Below the pieces are notes generated by a model. It worked only from the letters and a program-made list of their open reading frames with translations. It searched no databases and had not been told where the DNA came from. A DNA stretch of 64,000 nucleotides. It comes from Phycisphaerae bacterium (GTDB taxonomy: Bacteria; Planctomycetota; Phycisphaerae; Tepidisphaerales; Tepidisphaeraceae). The DNA is taken from the NCBI GenBank assembly GCA_025924315.1, contig JAICIO010000001.1:124001-188000 (forward strand). Direction: 5' to 3'. A program made the position numbers and the translations under genes. Shown here in pieces: positions 34,235 to 43,317 of the stretch. The stretch's first letter is position 1; each line of letters starts with the position of its first letter.

Positions 34235-35755
34235 TTATGCAAGCGGCCGAACCACAACATACCCGCGACGCGCTTCGCGGACGACAACGTTCGTGTTGGC
34301 GGGGACGAAGCCCGTGTCGCTCACGACGCTGGTGATGCGCGAATCGCCAAGCTGTTGATCCGTGAACGACGCGCTTCCGCCAGGGCGAAGGTCCGTCACC
34401 GCGGTGCCGACGGCGCCGATTTCGGGCCAGCTGATCTCGGTCGCCGGCGCGGACGCGGTACCAACGCTCGTCCCGCCGCTCGTTGCAGTCAGCACGAGTC
34501 GATTGAAATAGGGAATCTTCGGCAGATAACGCTGCAGCCAGATCGAAAGCAGCAGCGACGAAATCAACCCGCCGGTGACGATCAGAATCCCGTGCTGAAG
34601 CGCCTGCCACGTGCCGCTGAGCTTCGGCAGCGCGCCGGGCAGAGTGCCGGGCTCTTTGCCGACAAAGGTCATGATCAATCCGCCGATGATGAGCAGCAGG
34701 CCGACCGCGCCGGAGACGAGGTGGCCCGGGAAAACAAAGATCTCAAACGCGAGTAAGGCCAGGCCAAGGAAAATCGCGACGATTTCGTACCACTGCGCGT
34801 AACCCGTGAGCAGCGGGACGCCGAAGAGCAATCCACCACTGATCAGCGCAACCGCTTCGGCGGCGCCGTGTCCGGGCGCGGCAAGCGCAAGCTTGAGGCT
34901 CATGATAAAGATGACGATCAACACCGCGCGGGCGGCACCAGTTCCGAGCATCTCGACGAATTCCTCACCCACGCCCGCGGAAAAGGTGTCGATAATATTT
35001 AAGCCCCGCGCTTGAGCGAATGCTTCAGGAGAAGAATACACACCTTTCGCCAGGCCGATCTTCTGCGCGATGTCCGCGTGGACTGTGAGCAGATCCGCTT
35101 GACCATCGAGCGGATCAGGCACGCCGGCGACGGGCGTCCAACCTTCGTCCTTCAACTTTGCAAATTCAGCCTGATCGACGAACTTCTTCTTACCATCGGG
35201 CGACTGCACGTAATGCACGACGCGGTCGACCGCGACCATCGCCTCGGCTACGAGCGGGTCGTATCCATTTCGCGTCGCGGAGTCACGAAACTCGGCGAGG
35301 ATGGGGCTTTCCTGTTTCGCGCGCTCTGCCGGCGGAAGCGACTCGAGCGTACCGTCGCTCTGGAAGACGATCGGAGCGCAGTCGCCGATGACTGAGCTGT
35401 TCTGCATCACCAGCTCATCGCACGCGAGTGCGATCATCGCGCCGGCGGAGATCGCTTTTTCATCGACGAACGCGATGGTGTGAAGATCATTCTGCCGCTT
35501 GATGAATCGCGACATGTCGAGCGCGGAGGTGACGAGCCCACCGTAGGTGTCGATCTGAAGGATGACCGTGTGCGCGCCAGCCGCTCGCGCTTCGGCGAAG
35601 CGACGCTCGAGCGAGCGCTGGCTGAAGTCGTCAATCGGGCCTTTGAGCAAAACGATCGCGGCAGACGGCGAGGGAGTTGTCGTAGGTTGTGCGCGAAGCG
35701 GCGAAGCGAGCAAGCCCGCAATGAGCCCCAGAGCGATGAATCCCCACACTTTCAT
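34235..35755 (-). CDS. NfeD1-type membrane protein with ClpP-class serine protease domain
   Basis: 506 residues. Signal peptide, then a ClpP/SppA-like (STOPP, 1510-N type) domain: AIVLLKGPIDDFSQRSLERR, TVILQIDTYGGLVTSALDM, and KAISAGAMIALACDELVM. Ser103 in A-I-S-A-G is the expected nucleophile; the partner Lys is not pinpointed. Four to five TM helices follow near residues 290-400, then a C-terminal OB-fold NfeD domain (IGAVGTAVTDLRPGGSASF). Archaeal homologues cleave stomatin C-termini, so the downstream FloA is a plausible partner (family inference). Confidence 0.9.
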   Translation of the reverse strand: MKVWGFIALGLIAGLLASPLRAQPTTTPSPSAAIVLLKGPIDDFSQRSLERRFAEARAAGAHTVILQIDTYGGLVTSALDMSRFIKRQNDLHTIAFVDEKAISAGAMIALACDELVMQNSSVIGDCAPIVFQSDGTLESLPPAERAKQESPILAEFRDSATRNGYDPLVAEAMVAVDRVVHYVQSPDGKKKFVDQAEFAKLKDEGWTPVAGVPDPLDGQADLLTVHADIAQKIGLAKGVYSSPEAFAQARGLNIIDTFSAGVGEEFVEMLGTGAARAVLIVIFIMSLKLALAAPGHGAAEAVALISGGLLFGVPLLTGYAQWYEIVAIFLGLALLAFEIFVFPGHLVSGAVGLLLIIGGLIMTFVGKEPGTLPGALPKLSGTWQALQHGILIVTGGLISSLLLSIWLQRYLPKIPYFNRLVLTATSGGTSVGTASAPATEISWPEIGAVGTAVTDLRPGGSASFTDQQLGDSRITSVVSDTGFVPANTNVVVREARRGYVVVRPLA

Positions 35756-35792
35756 GATTCAATTCTAATCGACCGGCGTTCGAAAGTGATGA

Positions 35793-38312
35793 TTATAACG
35801 AAAGAAGATCTTTTGAACCTGCCGGCAGGGGTGATGGTTCGAGTTCCGGCTCGGCCGACAGGGCGTGCGCGTCCCAAAACGCCTCAAATGTCTGCTGCAG
35901 CGAAAACCGCGACATCCGCTGGCTCGCCATCCGGCTCATTCGGGCCCGCCGGCTCGCATCATTGAGCAAGTTTTCGATCGCGGAGGCCCAAGTCGCAGGA
36001 TCCATCGATGGAATAACGAGGCCAGTATGCCCATCGTCCACGATTTCCTTGGGTCCGCCTTCATTCCCCACGATCGCGGGCAATCCGCTCGCCTGCGCTT
36101 CCATCACCGCTTGCCCCAGCGTATCGGTCCGCGATGGGAACACGAATAGATCAGCGCTGGCGTAGACCGTGCTCAGTTCATCACCTTGCAGATTGCCGAG
36201 GAAATGAATCGGACGCTCACCGACCGATTGCTTGAGGCGCGGCACCTGCGGTCCATCTCCCGCGACCACGAGTGCGATATCGTTGCGGCGACTGCAGAGG
36301 TGTTTGAAGCAGTCGATGAGCAATTCCATGTTCTTTTCGACGCTGACACGACCGCTGTAGAGGAGTCGGAATGGCTCCGTCACGCCAAGTGCCTGCCAGC
36401 AACTCTCATCCCGGAAGCGCGGATTGAATCGTTCAAGGTTGATCCCCGGTGGGATCAATTGAATTCGGCTATCGGGGATGCCAAGGTCGCCAATCTGGAA
36501 TCGGTACGACGCGCTGCGCGAGAAGACAACGGCGGCCTGATCGTAAAACCATTTCAGATACGTGATCGTGCCGTTGGTTACGCGGTGATCGCCGCAGAGA
36601 TGGTTCGCGTACGCGGGGAAATCCGTGTGATATGTCGCGAGCATCGGCACGCGAAGCATTTTCGAGACCAGCCAGCCGCAGAGGCCCATCGGCCCCGGCG
36701 TGCTGACGTGGACGGCATCGAACTGCTGGCGATCGGCCCACTCGAGGATCTCAAGCACGGGTGGGAGATTCAGGCGCAATTGCTCATAAAACGGAAATGG
36801 CCGCGAGAGGAGCGGGCGAAAATTCTTGCGGGTGAGATTGTCGGACGATTGTTCGACGTCGCTGCAGGTGTGAATGGTGAGCCGCCGATTCGCGCGCATC
36901 GCCTGCTCGCCCATGTCGTGAATGAATCGTGTGACGCCGTTGATCTCGTCGAAGGTGTCTGTGAACAGACCGACGTGCATCTTCTGGCCATCGTGGAGAT
37001 GCCGCTGGCCGGTGATTTGCCGCAGGAGATGCCGTTCCTTGTTCTGATGAAACACCGTGAAGTAATACGGCAGCAGCACAAACTGCTGCGCCAGCGCCGC
37101 CCCGATCGAATCGAATAGACCGACGAAGCTTGCCCGATCGATCGACTGATCGATCGACTCCGCGATGCCCTCAATGACGTCGCGATTGATTTTTGAGACG
37201 AAGTCGAACATCCGCTCGTGCTCACCCAGCGGCGGAAGGCCGCGCTCGGCGATTTTGTATAGCTCCGGATCTTCCGTGATTCGCTTGCGGGCGGATTCGA
37301 GGAAGAGTCTCTTGATGATGCCCGAGCCGTCATCCTTCTTCTTCGCGCGAAATGGCCGCGTTACTTTTGACGACAGCTTTTTCAGCTTGTGTTTGAGCGC
37401 GTATTTCGCGAGTTCCTTTTTGCCAGGTGCCGGGCGCTCGCCGGCGAGCGTTTGCAGCAGGGCGGTCGCGAGATTGGGCTTCGCATCGGGCGAAAGAATG
37501 TGGCGGCTGTAATACCTCACCGCGACGCTGTAGAAAGTGTGGGCGAGTTTGGCGCTGGAGCCGGCCTCTCCGCCCGGTTTGCATTGGCCGTCGCGCAAAG
37601 CCTGCAAAAGCTGCTCGGTCGTCGTGACGTTCTCCGCGAATTCGGTCCAGGTTCGGCCGACATTCAACAAACCGTGATCGTCACTCCCCGCGGTGCGCGA
37701 TTTGATCCATGGCTCATGCCATCGTGGAAGCAAACCGTGCGTTTCCGATAATCGTTGGATTTCCTGCCGCGTCAGCCGCTCGAGCACCGGCTCGAATGCC
37801 TCTCGATGCAGCGGACTGTGCGCACCGTTCAGACATTCGAATCCTTTGAACAGCAGCAGCAATCGCTCGAGATGCCAGCGCTCGAGCTTGTCATTCTGTC
37901 GATAAATCGGATGCGCCACCGCGTGCGCAATTCGCTGCCGCTCGATGTACTCTGCGACCTCGTAGATACTCTTTGCGCGCTGCTGAAGCTCTGAATGCTG
38001 TGATGAATCAATCCCCCACACGAGCACGTGCATCTTGCACTGATCTTCGGGAAACCAGCAGGTGAGCTCTTCGCCGACGAGCACATCTTCGCGCGCCGCG
38101 ATCGTCAGCGCTCCATCGATCGTGTCATGGTCGGTGAGCGTGACGAAATCCATCCCGCGGCTTTTCGCCTGCGCGTAGACCTCGGTTGGGTGGCTGTAAC
38201 TTTCGGGGCAACGGATCGCGTTGAGGACCGCTTCGGACGTTTTGTTGCTCGCGTCGCTGTGGCAGTGAAGGTCGACGCGCTTCAGACGCGAGTGGGTCGG
38301 GGACGAAAACAT
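35793..38312 (-). CDS. Fusion of PHP phosphoesterase domain and GT4 glycosyltransferase
   Basis: 839 residues. The N-terminal ~290 residues form a PHP metal-dependent phosphoesterase: VDLHCHSDASNKTSE, FVTLTDHDTIDGA, GEELTCWFPEDQCKMHVLV and AVAHPIYRQNDK carry the metal-binding His/Asp set. A helical linker follows to about residue 440. The C-terminal ~395 residues are a GT-B family 4 glycosyltransferase: MHVGLFTDTFDEINGVTRF, HVSTPGPMGLCGW, RLLYSGRVSVEKNMELLIDC and the E-x7-E region VMEAQASGLPAIVGNEGGPK. Both domains look catalytically intact. It resembles enzymes of glycolipid or mannoside synthesis. The combination may couple sugar transfer with hydrolysis of a phosphate group; this is inference. 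Confidence 0.86.
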   Translation of the reverse strand: MFSSPTHSRLKRVDLHCHSDASNKTSEAVLNAIRCPESYSHPTEVYAQAKSRGMDFVTLTDHDTIDGALTIAAREDVLVGEELTCWFPEDQCKMHVLVWGIDSSQHSELQQRAKSIYEVAEYIERQRIAHAVAHPIYRQNDKLERWHLERLLLLFKGFECLNGAHSPLHREAFEPVLERLTRQEIQRLSETHGLLPRWHEPWIKSRTAGSDDHGLLNVGRTWTEFAENVTTTEQLLQALRDGQCKPGGEAGSSAKLAHTFYSVAVRYYSRHILSPDAKPNLATALLQTLAGERPAPGKKELAKYALKHKLKKLSSKVTRPFRAKKKDDGSGIIKRLFLESARKRITEDPELYKIAERGLPPLGEHERMFDFVSKINRDVIEGIAESIDQSIDRASFVGLFDSIGAALAQQFVLLPYYFTVFHQNKERHLLRQITGQRHLHDGQKMHVGLFTDTFDEINGVTRFIHDMGEQAMRANRRLTIHTCSDVEQSSDNLTRKNFRPLLSRPFPFYEQLRLNLPPVLEILEWADRQQFDAVHVSTPGPMGLCGWLVSKMLRVPMLATYHTDFPAYANHLCGDHRVTNGTITYLKWFYDQAAVVFSRSASYRFQIGDLGIPDSRIQLIPPGINLERFNPRFRDESCWQALGVTEPFRLLYSGRVSVEKNMELLIDCFKHLCSRRNDIALVVAGDGPQVPRLKQSVGERPIHFLGNLQGDELSTVYASADLFVFPSRTDTLGQAVMEAQASGLPAIVGNEGGPKEIVDDGHTGLVIPSMDPATWASAIENLLNDASRRARMSRMASQRMSRFSLQQTFEAFWDAHALSAEPELEPSPLPAGSKDLLSL

Positions 38313-38331
38313 TCACTACGATTGTACCGAA

Positions 38332-39348
38332 CTATTGTGAGCAGCGAATGAGCGATTCAAGTGATTTCATCGCCGCGCCGGAGTCGATCGATTCTGTGGC
38401 AAGCTCCATGCCTTCGGGCAAATCACCGGCTTTCTCCGCGACGACGAGGGCGGCGCCGGCATTCAATATGCTGATATCGCGCAGCGGACTTTTCTCGCCG
38501 CGCAGCACGCGAAGCATCGCATCCGCGGCTTCATCGACCGTGCTCACTTGCAAATCCGAAAGGCGCGCGTAATCGAGCCCGAGCGATTTCGGATCGAGCG
38601 ACCAGGTCTTCACGTGGCCGTCACGCAGTTCGCTGACGCGCGTTGGGCCGAGCGTCGAAATCTCATCGAGGCCGTCGTTGGCGTGCACGACCCACGCGCG
38701 CTCACTTCCCAGTTCACGAAGAACCGTCGCGAGGCGATCGGTCAGCTCCGGCGCGAAAACGCCGAGCACCTGATGCTTCGCGCGGGCGGGGTTCGTGAGC
38801 GGTCCGAGGAGGTTGAAAATCGTCGGAATCGCCAGCGCCGATCGCGCCGACGCCACGAACTTCATCGCCGGGTGATAACTCCGCGCGAAGACGAAACACA
38901 TATTCGCTTCATCGAGACACTCCCTCGCCTTTTGCGGGACGAGATCGATCTTCACGCCGAGCTTTTCGAGCACGTCGGCAGATCCCACGCGTCCACTCGC
39001 GGAGCGGTTGCCGTGCTTCACGACTTTCACGCCCGCGCCTGCGACGATCAGCGCCGCCGCCGTCGAGATATTGAACGTCTCACGCACATCCCCGCCGGTG
39101 CCGCACGTGTCGAGCACGACACCTTTCGGATCGCATCCGACGGCAATCGCCTTGTCGCGCATCACGCTTGCCGCGCCGACAAGCTCCTCCACCGTCGACC
39201 CTTTCGCGGCCAGACCCACGAGCAACCCGCCAATCTCCGCGTCGCTCGCCTTCCCCGACATGATGTGCAAAAACGCCTCGCGCGCTTCATCACGCGTGAG
39301 GTCTTCGCGTCGGCAGAGTTTCAACAATGTTTCACGGACGGGAGTCAT
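38332..39348 (-). CDS. trpD: Anthranilate phosphoribosyltransferase
   Basis: 338 residues. It has the TrpD/class III phosphoribosyltransferase motifs LDTCGTGGDVRETFNISTAA (PRPP site), VVKHGNRSASGRVGSADVLE and 'NLLGPLTNPARAKHQVLGVF'. It catalyses transfer of phosphoribose to anthranilate in tryptophan synthesis. No other trp gene is in the window. Its ATG overlaps the stop of the upstream PIN-domain gene (ATGA, 39345-39348), so it is translationally coupled to a toxin-antitoxin pair. Confidence 0.96.
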   Translation of the reverse strand: MTPVRETLLKLCRREDLTRDEAREAFLHIMSGKASDAEIGGLLVGLAAKGSTVEELVGAASVMRDKAIAVGCDPKGVVLDTCGTGGDVRETFNISTAAALIVAGAGVKVVKHGNRSASGRVGSADVLEKLGVKIDLVPQKARECLDEANMCFVFARSYHPAMKFVASARSALAIPTIFNLLGPLTNPARAKHQVLGVFAPELTDRLATVLRELGSERAWVVHANDGLDEISTLGPTRVSELRDGHVKTWSLDPKSLGLDYARLSDLQVSTVDEAADAMLRVLRGEKSPLRDISILNAGAALVVAEKAGDLPEGMELATESIDSGAAMKSLESLIRCSQ

Positions 39349-39752
39349 GAAATTCCCAGCAGTACCGAAAATCCGGCCTGTTCAAAATGGTGGTCGGTGC
39401 TGAGCGCTTCGGTGATCGCGTGCTCCTGCATGACCACGAAGGAGATGCAATCGGTTAACGACCAATCTTTATCGCTGCGGCTGCGAAACAATGTGATGCC
39501 CGCTTCGAATAAACGTTCGTCGACGTGGACGATTTGCGCGGACTGGGCAGCTCGAAGTCGATGGACTGTCTCTAGAAAAAGTGCGCGGTTGCTGCTGTGA
39601 GAAAGGTGATTGCCAAGCTCTCCAACAACAGCGGATGTCGTCAAGATCGCGTGGCCGTAAGTTTTCGTTCGTTCAACGGCTGCCCGATGCGCGACGTCCT
39701 GGGGATTCACCAGCGCTAAGAAATAGGAAGTGTCAGCGAAGCAGCGATTCAT
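39345..39752 (-). CDS. PIN-domain ribonuclease toxin, VapC-type
   Basis: 135 residues. The PIN fold's acidic residues are visible: CFADTSYFLALVNP (first Asp), TSAVVGELGNHLSH (Glu), DKDWSLTDCISFVVMQE (Asp pair) and ALSTDHHFEQAGF (last Asp). VapC toxins cleave tRNA or rRNA and are held by a cognate antitoxin, here the upstream gene whose stop overlaps this start by 4 bp. Confidence 0.88.
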   Translation of the reverse strand: MNRCFADTSYFLALVNPQDVAHRAAVERTKTYGHAILTTSAVVGELGNHLSHSSNRALFLETVHRLRAAQSAQIVHVDERLFEAGITLFRSRSDKDWSLTDCISFVVMQEHAITEALSTDHHFEQAGFSVLLGIS

Positions 39753-39976
39753 TTCTTAGGCGTGCCGTACAGGTAATGATCATGATTGATCGAGGCATCG
39801 CTTGGCAGCCCTTTCGCGCGACCCGCAAGCGCAAGCAATGATTGAGCCAATTCCGAAGGCTCAGCAGGTTTCGCAGGCGGTTCGACGGGCGCGACAGTCA
39901 CCTCAGTACCCTCGGGTAATTCGAAGGGCTCACTGATAACGATCACGCCGGCCTTCACTTTTCCGCGATAGGTCAT
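39749..39976 (-). CDS. Antitoxin partner of the PIN-domain toxin (DUF104-like)
   Basis: 75 residues from ATG 39976. The N-terminus TYRGKVKAGVIVISEPFELP and EGTEVTVAPVEP resembles the short beta-strand DNA-binding N-domain of DUF104/AbrB-like antitoxins (k.G.v.nGvivl...lpeGt.V.V). A Pro-rich linker follows, then a toxin-binding-like helix LAQSLLALAGRAKGLPSDAS. An upstream in-frame ATG (40015) adds a basic tail without family support. Confidence 0.75.
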   Translation of the reverse strand: MTYRGKVKAGVIVISEPFELPEGTEVTVAPVEPPAKPAEPSELAQSLLALAGRAKGLPSDASINHDHYLYGTPKK

Positions 39977-40028
39977 GCTGTAATCATATCGGCGGATTCG
40001 ATGATCGTCGAACAACTTGTGTGGAGGG

Positions 40029-41198
40029 TCATTCCAACACCGTCACACCCGCAGCAGCCGTGGTCGGGAAGATCATCGGCTTCTTTTGCCACTTCTTTTC
40101 GTATTCACTCATGAGGTGCGATGTGAGCGCTTCGACCGCGCGCGGCTGGGCGAGGGCGACGATGCATCCGCCGAAGCCTCCGCCGGTCATTCGCGCGCCG
40201 TACACGCCTTTTATCTTCATCGATTCCTCCACGAGGAAATCGAGCTCCGGCACGCTCACTTCATAATCATCGCGAAGCGAGTTGTGGCTCTGCACCATCA
40301 GCTGGCCGACTTGTTCGTACTGGTTTTTGCCCAGCAACTGGGCGGCTTCGGTCGTGCGGCGATTTTCGGTCACGACGTGGCGACAGCGGCGATAAATCAC
40401 CTCGTCCAGCTTATCCTTCGCCGCCTCCACCTGCTTCACCGACACATCGCGCAAGGCCTTGATGTTCGGGTTTTCCTTCTTGAAGAACTCGACGCCTTCT
40501 TCGCATTGCTTGCGGCGTACTGCATATTCACTGCTGCTCAATTCGTGCTTCACCATGCTGTTCACGATGACGACGCGCAGCTCGCGCTCGTCGAGCTCGA
40601 CGAACTGCTTTGACAAATCGCGGCAGTCGAGCAGCATCGCGCAGTTCGGTTTGGCGGATGCGACGATCATCTGATCCATGATGCCGACCGGAACACCGGC
40701 GTATTCGTGCTCGGCCCGCTGGCAGATCAGCGCGATGCGATTCGGCTCCATCTTCAGGCCCGCGAGCGTGAGGAAGCATTGCGCCGTCGCCACTTCGATC
40801 GCCGCGCTGCTCGACAATCCGCCGCCGACGGGCAACGTGCTCGTGATGATCGCGTCCATCCCCGGCAGCGGAATTCCCGCAGCGATCAGCTCTGCCGCGA
40901 CGCCTTTGCTGTAGTTCGCCCACTTCGGCTCGCCGCGCGGGATCGGCTTATCGATCTGAAAGGTGGCGATCTGTCCCGGGAAAACGCTCGATGCGAAACG
41001 CACGCTGCTGTCGTCACGCGTGCGGCAGGCGATGAGCACGTGCGGCTCGATGGCCATCGGAAATACGAAACCGTCGTTGTAATCGGTGTGCTCCCCGATG
41101 AGGTTCACGCGCCCCGGCGCGCGGATGACATGAATCTTTCCGCCCTCGCCGAAGGTCTGCGCGAACTGCTGTTTCAGTTCCGTAATTCCCGAGTTCAT
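40029..41198 (-). CDS. galK: Galactokinase
   Basis: 389 residues. GHMP-kinase motifs: PGRVNLIGEHTDYNDGFVFP (galactokinase signature), LPVGGGLSSSAAIEVATAQ (ATP loop) and GARMTGGGFGGCIVALAQ (motif 3). It phosphorylates galactose at C1 in the Leloir pathway. No galT/galE partner is in the window. It is divergent from tmk. Confidence 0.97.
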   Translation of the reverse strand: MNSGITELKQQFAQTFGEGGKIHVIRAPGRVNLIGEHTDYNDGFVFPMAIEPHVLIACRTRDDSSVRFASSVFPGQIATFQIDKPIPRGEPKWANYSKGVAAELIAAGIPLPGMDAIITSTLPVGGGLSSSAAIEVATAQCFLTLAGLKMEPNRIALICQRAEHEYAGVPVGIMDQMIVASAKPNCAMLLDCRDLSKQFVELDERELRVVIVNSMVKHELSSSEYAVRRKQCEEGVEFFKKENPNIKALRDVSVKQVEAAKDKLDEVIYRRCRHVVTENRRTTEAAQLLGKNQYEQVGQLMVQSHNSLRDDYEVSVPELDFLVEESMKIKGVYGARMTGGGFGGCIVALAQPRAVEALTSHLMSEYEKKWQKKPMIFPTTAAAGVTVLE

Positions 41199-41247
41199 TG
41201 CCGCGAATGTAAGAGTGACCGCATCTGGCGGTCAAGCAGAGGAATTC

Positions 41248-41264
41248 ACGGGTTGGAAACCCGT
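41248..41264. repeat. Short single palindrome (half-copy of a paired repeat)
   Basis: ACGGGTT-gga-AACCCGT lies in the galK-tmk divergent region. It has the same plan as single arms of families A and I but no inverted partner. Confidence 0.6.
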
Positions 41265-41314
41265 CCTACGGCGCGCAGCGGGGCGGGTTTCAGGAACCTC
41301 GCGAAGCTTGTACG

Positions 41315-41989
41315 ATGGCAGATGACGAGATGAGCAACTTACGCGGCAAATTTATCGTGCTCGACGGCGGAGAGGGATGCGGCAAGAGCACGCAGATGGC
41401 GCTGCTGGCAGAACGACTTGCATCGCAGGGTCTTGAAGCGATCCGCGTGCACGATCCCGGGGCGACGCCCATCGGCGAAAAAGTCCGCGCGATTCTCTTA
41501 AATCCCGAAAACAGTGAAATGTCCATGCGCTGCGAGATGCTCCTCTACATGTCCGCCCGCTCGCAGCTCATGTTCGAAACAATTCTGCCGGCGCTGAAAG
41601 ACGGCAAAGTCGTGATCTGCGACCGTTTCGTCTCGAGCACGCTCGCATATCAGCTCGGCGGCGATGGCCTGACCGCAAATGAAATCCGCACGGTAGCGGA
41701 GATCGCGATCAAACAGCGCTGGCCGGACGTGACGATCATCCTCGACATGCCGATCGAAGCGAGCTTCGAGCGCGTGCGGCCGAAGTTTTCGCTTTTCCCC
41801 GACGACCCGGAAGCCGGCGTCGTCAAAGACCGCATCGAACAGCGCCCGCGCGAGTATCACGAGCAGGTTCGGCAAAACTACCTCGCCCAGGCGAAGGCGT
41901 ATCCGGATCGATACAAGGTGATCCAGGCGGATCGGTCGCAGCAAGAAGTTCACGAGGCCATTTGGCGAACCGTGAACGCCCTGAAGTAA
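41315..41989 (+). CDS. tmk: Thymidylate kinase
   Basis: 224 residues. P-loop FIVLDGGEGCGKSTQMALLA, the DPGATPIGE motif equivalent to the D-R-x/DPGGT segment of Tmk, ICDRFVSSTLAYQ, and a lid region with RVRPKFSLFPDD...DRIEQR. It converts dTMP to dTDP. An alternative start at ATG 41330 is equally plausible. As in many bacteria, it precedes holB by a short distance, here separated by ~2.2 kb of small genes and one TPR gene. Confidence 0.95.
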   Translation: MADDEMSNLRGKFIVLDGGEGCGKSTQMALLAERLASQGLEAIRVHDPGATPIGEKVRAILLNPENSEMSMRCEMLLYMSARSQLMFETILPALKDGKVVICDRFVSSTLAYQLGGDGLTANEIRTVAEIAIKQRWPDVTIILDMPIEASFERVRPKFSLFPDDPEAGVVKDRIEQRPREYHEQVRQNYLAQAKAYPDRYKVIQADRSQQEVHEAIWRTVNALK

Positions 41990-42071
41990 CACGAGTATTT
42001 AACCCTTTCAGTTTGTGTCCGCTCAGAGAATGGCAGATGCACGCGTTGAGCACCCCTGCTACGTTGGCGAG

Positions 42072-42230
42072 ATGTCCGAATCGAACCTGCCCGAGGATCG
42101 ATCGCCCGCGCCGCTGTCCGACGACGCCCGAGTCAGCCGCCTCTGGGTAATCGCGTTTCTTGTCGTCACCATTCCATTGAGTTTTGGTTTGCTCGGTTTG
42201 GTGATCTGGACGTTCTTCAAGGCGATTTAA
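42072..42230 (+). CDS. Small single-TM protein
   Basis: 52 residues: an acidic N-terminus (SESNLPEDRSPAPLSDDARV) and one TM helix (LWVIAFLVVTIPLSFGLLGLVIW). ATG 42072. Its 3' end overlaps the convergent TPR gene by 14 bp. No family. Confidence 0.55.
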   Translation: MSESNLPEDRSPAPLSDDARVSRLWVIAFLVVTIPLSFGLLGLVIWTFFKAI

Positions 42231-43290
42231 CGGGCCGGGTAGACGCGGTGTAGCGCCGTTTCACCTCTTCAAACTTCTCCAAGTAAATCGGATCAATGGC
42301 GCGATCGTGCCGCTCCGCATCCAGCTGGACCGCCAGCTGCAGGTGTTCAAGACCCAGTTTGAGAAACCCGTCGTCGGACAACACGCTGCCGACGAAGAAA
42401 TGCGCTCGCGGATTCTTCGGATCGAGAGTCAGCGCGGCGCGCAGATTCCGGAGCGCATGCGCTTTTTTCTTCAATTTCAACTGAACCATCGCAAGCGACG
42501 TGAGCGCTTCCACGTTCTTCGGCTGAAGATAAACCGCGTTGCTGAATGCGAGTTCAGCCTTATCGAACGCACCCATATTCCACAGAATTGCGCCCGAGCT
42601 CATGTAGACCGGGAAATAGGTTGAGTCGAGTGAATTGACGATTTGCAGCTCTTTGGCCACTTCCGCGTAGAGCGATTTCGCCTCTTCATTCTTCTTCGCG
42701 AGTTCCAATTGGCGGCCCTGGTAATAGAGCATCACGGCGAGGTAGTTGTGCGCGAGGATCGATCGCTCGTTGAGCGTAATTGCGTGACGGTAACTTTGGA
42801 TCGCTTCCTCCACCTCGCCGCGGGCTTCGTAGATGCGGCCCATTCGAAGCCAGGACGCATCGCTCTCCGGTTCGAGATCGAGCGCCTGCTGCATGCTCGC
42901 CAGCGCCAGTTCGCTGTAGCCGCGGTCCAACTCCATCGCGGCCTGCTCGGAATAAAACACGCCCGAAGCGGGCCAGTAACGGAGGGCGACCGATATGTCC
43001 GCCATCGCTCGCTCGTACTCTCCCGATCGAGCCTCGCAGCGTCCGAGCAGGACGAGGGCGAGCGGATCGTTGCCGCGAATCGCAAGCACCTCGTGGAACA
43101 ATTGCTCTGCTCCCGGATCGTCCGCGGGATCTTTCTGCATGAGCTTCAACCCGCGCTGGTCGAGCGAGTAAATCCTGAAGTCATCCCACACGTTGCCCGG
43201 TGAATAGGTCCAACCTGGCGTGGCGTGTGCAAATCCAGTGGCGAGGAGAAGAATTGTAAGCGAGATCCGGCGAACGAAAGCCCCCGACAT
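42217..43290 (-). CDS. Exported TPR-repeat protein
   Basis: 357 residues from ATG 43290. Signal peptide (RRISLTILLLATGFAHA), then at least seven TPR-like helical hairpins (DPLALVLLGRCEARSGEYER; DASWLRMGRIYEARGEVEEA; VEALTSLAMVQLKLKKKAHA; NPRAHFFVGSVLSDDGFLKL). It is likely a periplasmic or secreted interaction scaffold. The longer frame to 43338 (VILSKAEDL...) is translated from a half-copy of the family G repeat, so I reject it as the start. Confidence 0.8.
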   Translation of the reverse strand: MSGAFVRRISLTILLLATGFAHATPGWTYSPGNVWDDFRIYSLDQRGLKLMQKDPADDPGAEQLFHEVLAIRGNDPLALVLLGRCEARSGEYERAMADISVALRYWPASGVFYSEQAAMELDRGYSELALASMQQALDLEPESDASWLRMGRIYEARGEVEEAIQSYRHAITLNERSILAHNYLAVMLYYQGRQLELAKKNEEAKSLYAEVAKELQIVNSLDSTYFPVYMSSGAILWNMGAFDKAELAFSNAVYLQPKNVEALTSLAMVQLKLKKKAHALRNLRAALTLDPKNPRAHFFVGSVLSDDGFLKLGLEHLQLAVQLDAERHDRAIDPIYLEKFEEVKRRYTASTRPVKSP

Positions 43291-43317
43291 GAGATCCTCC
43301 GCTTTGCTCAGAATAAC
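43291..43317. repeat. Half-copy of family G repeat upstream of the TPR gene
   Basis: GAGATCCTCCGCTTTGCTCA and the following AATAAC match one arm of the repeats at 17944 and 33655. No second arm is found nearby. It abuts the TPR start codon. Confidence 0.75.
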
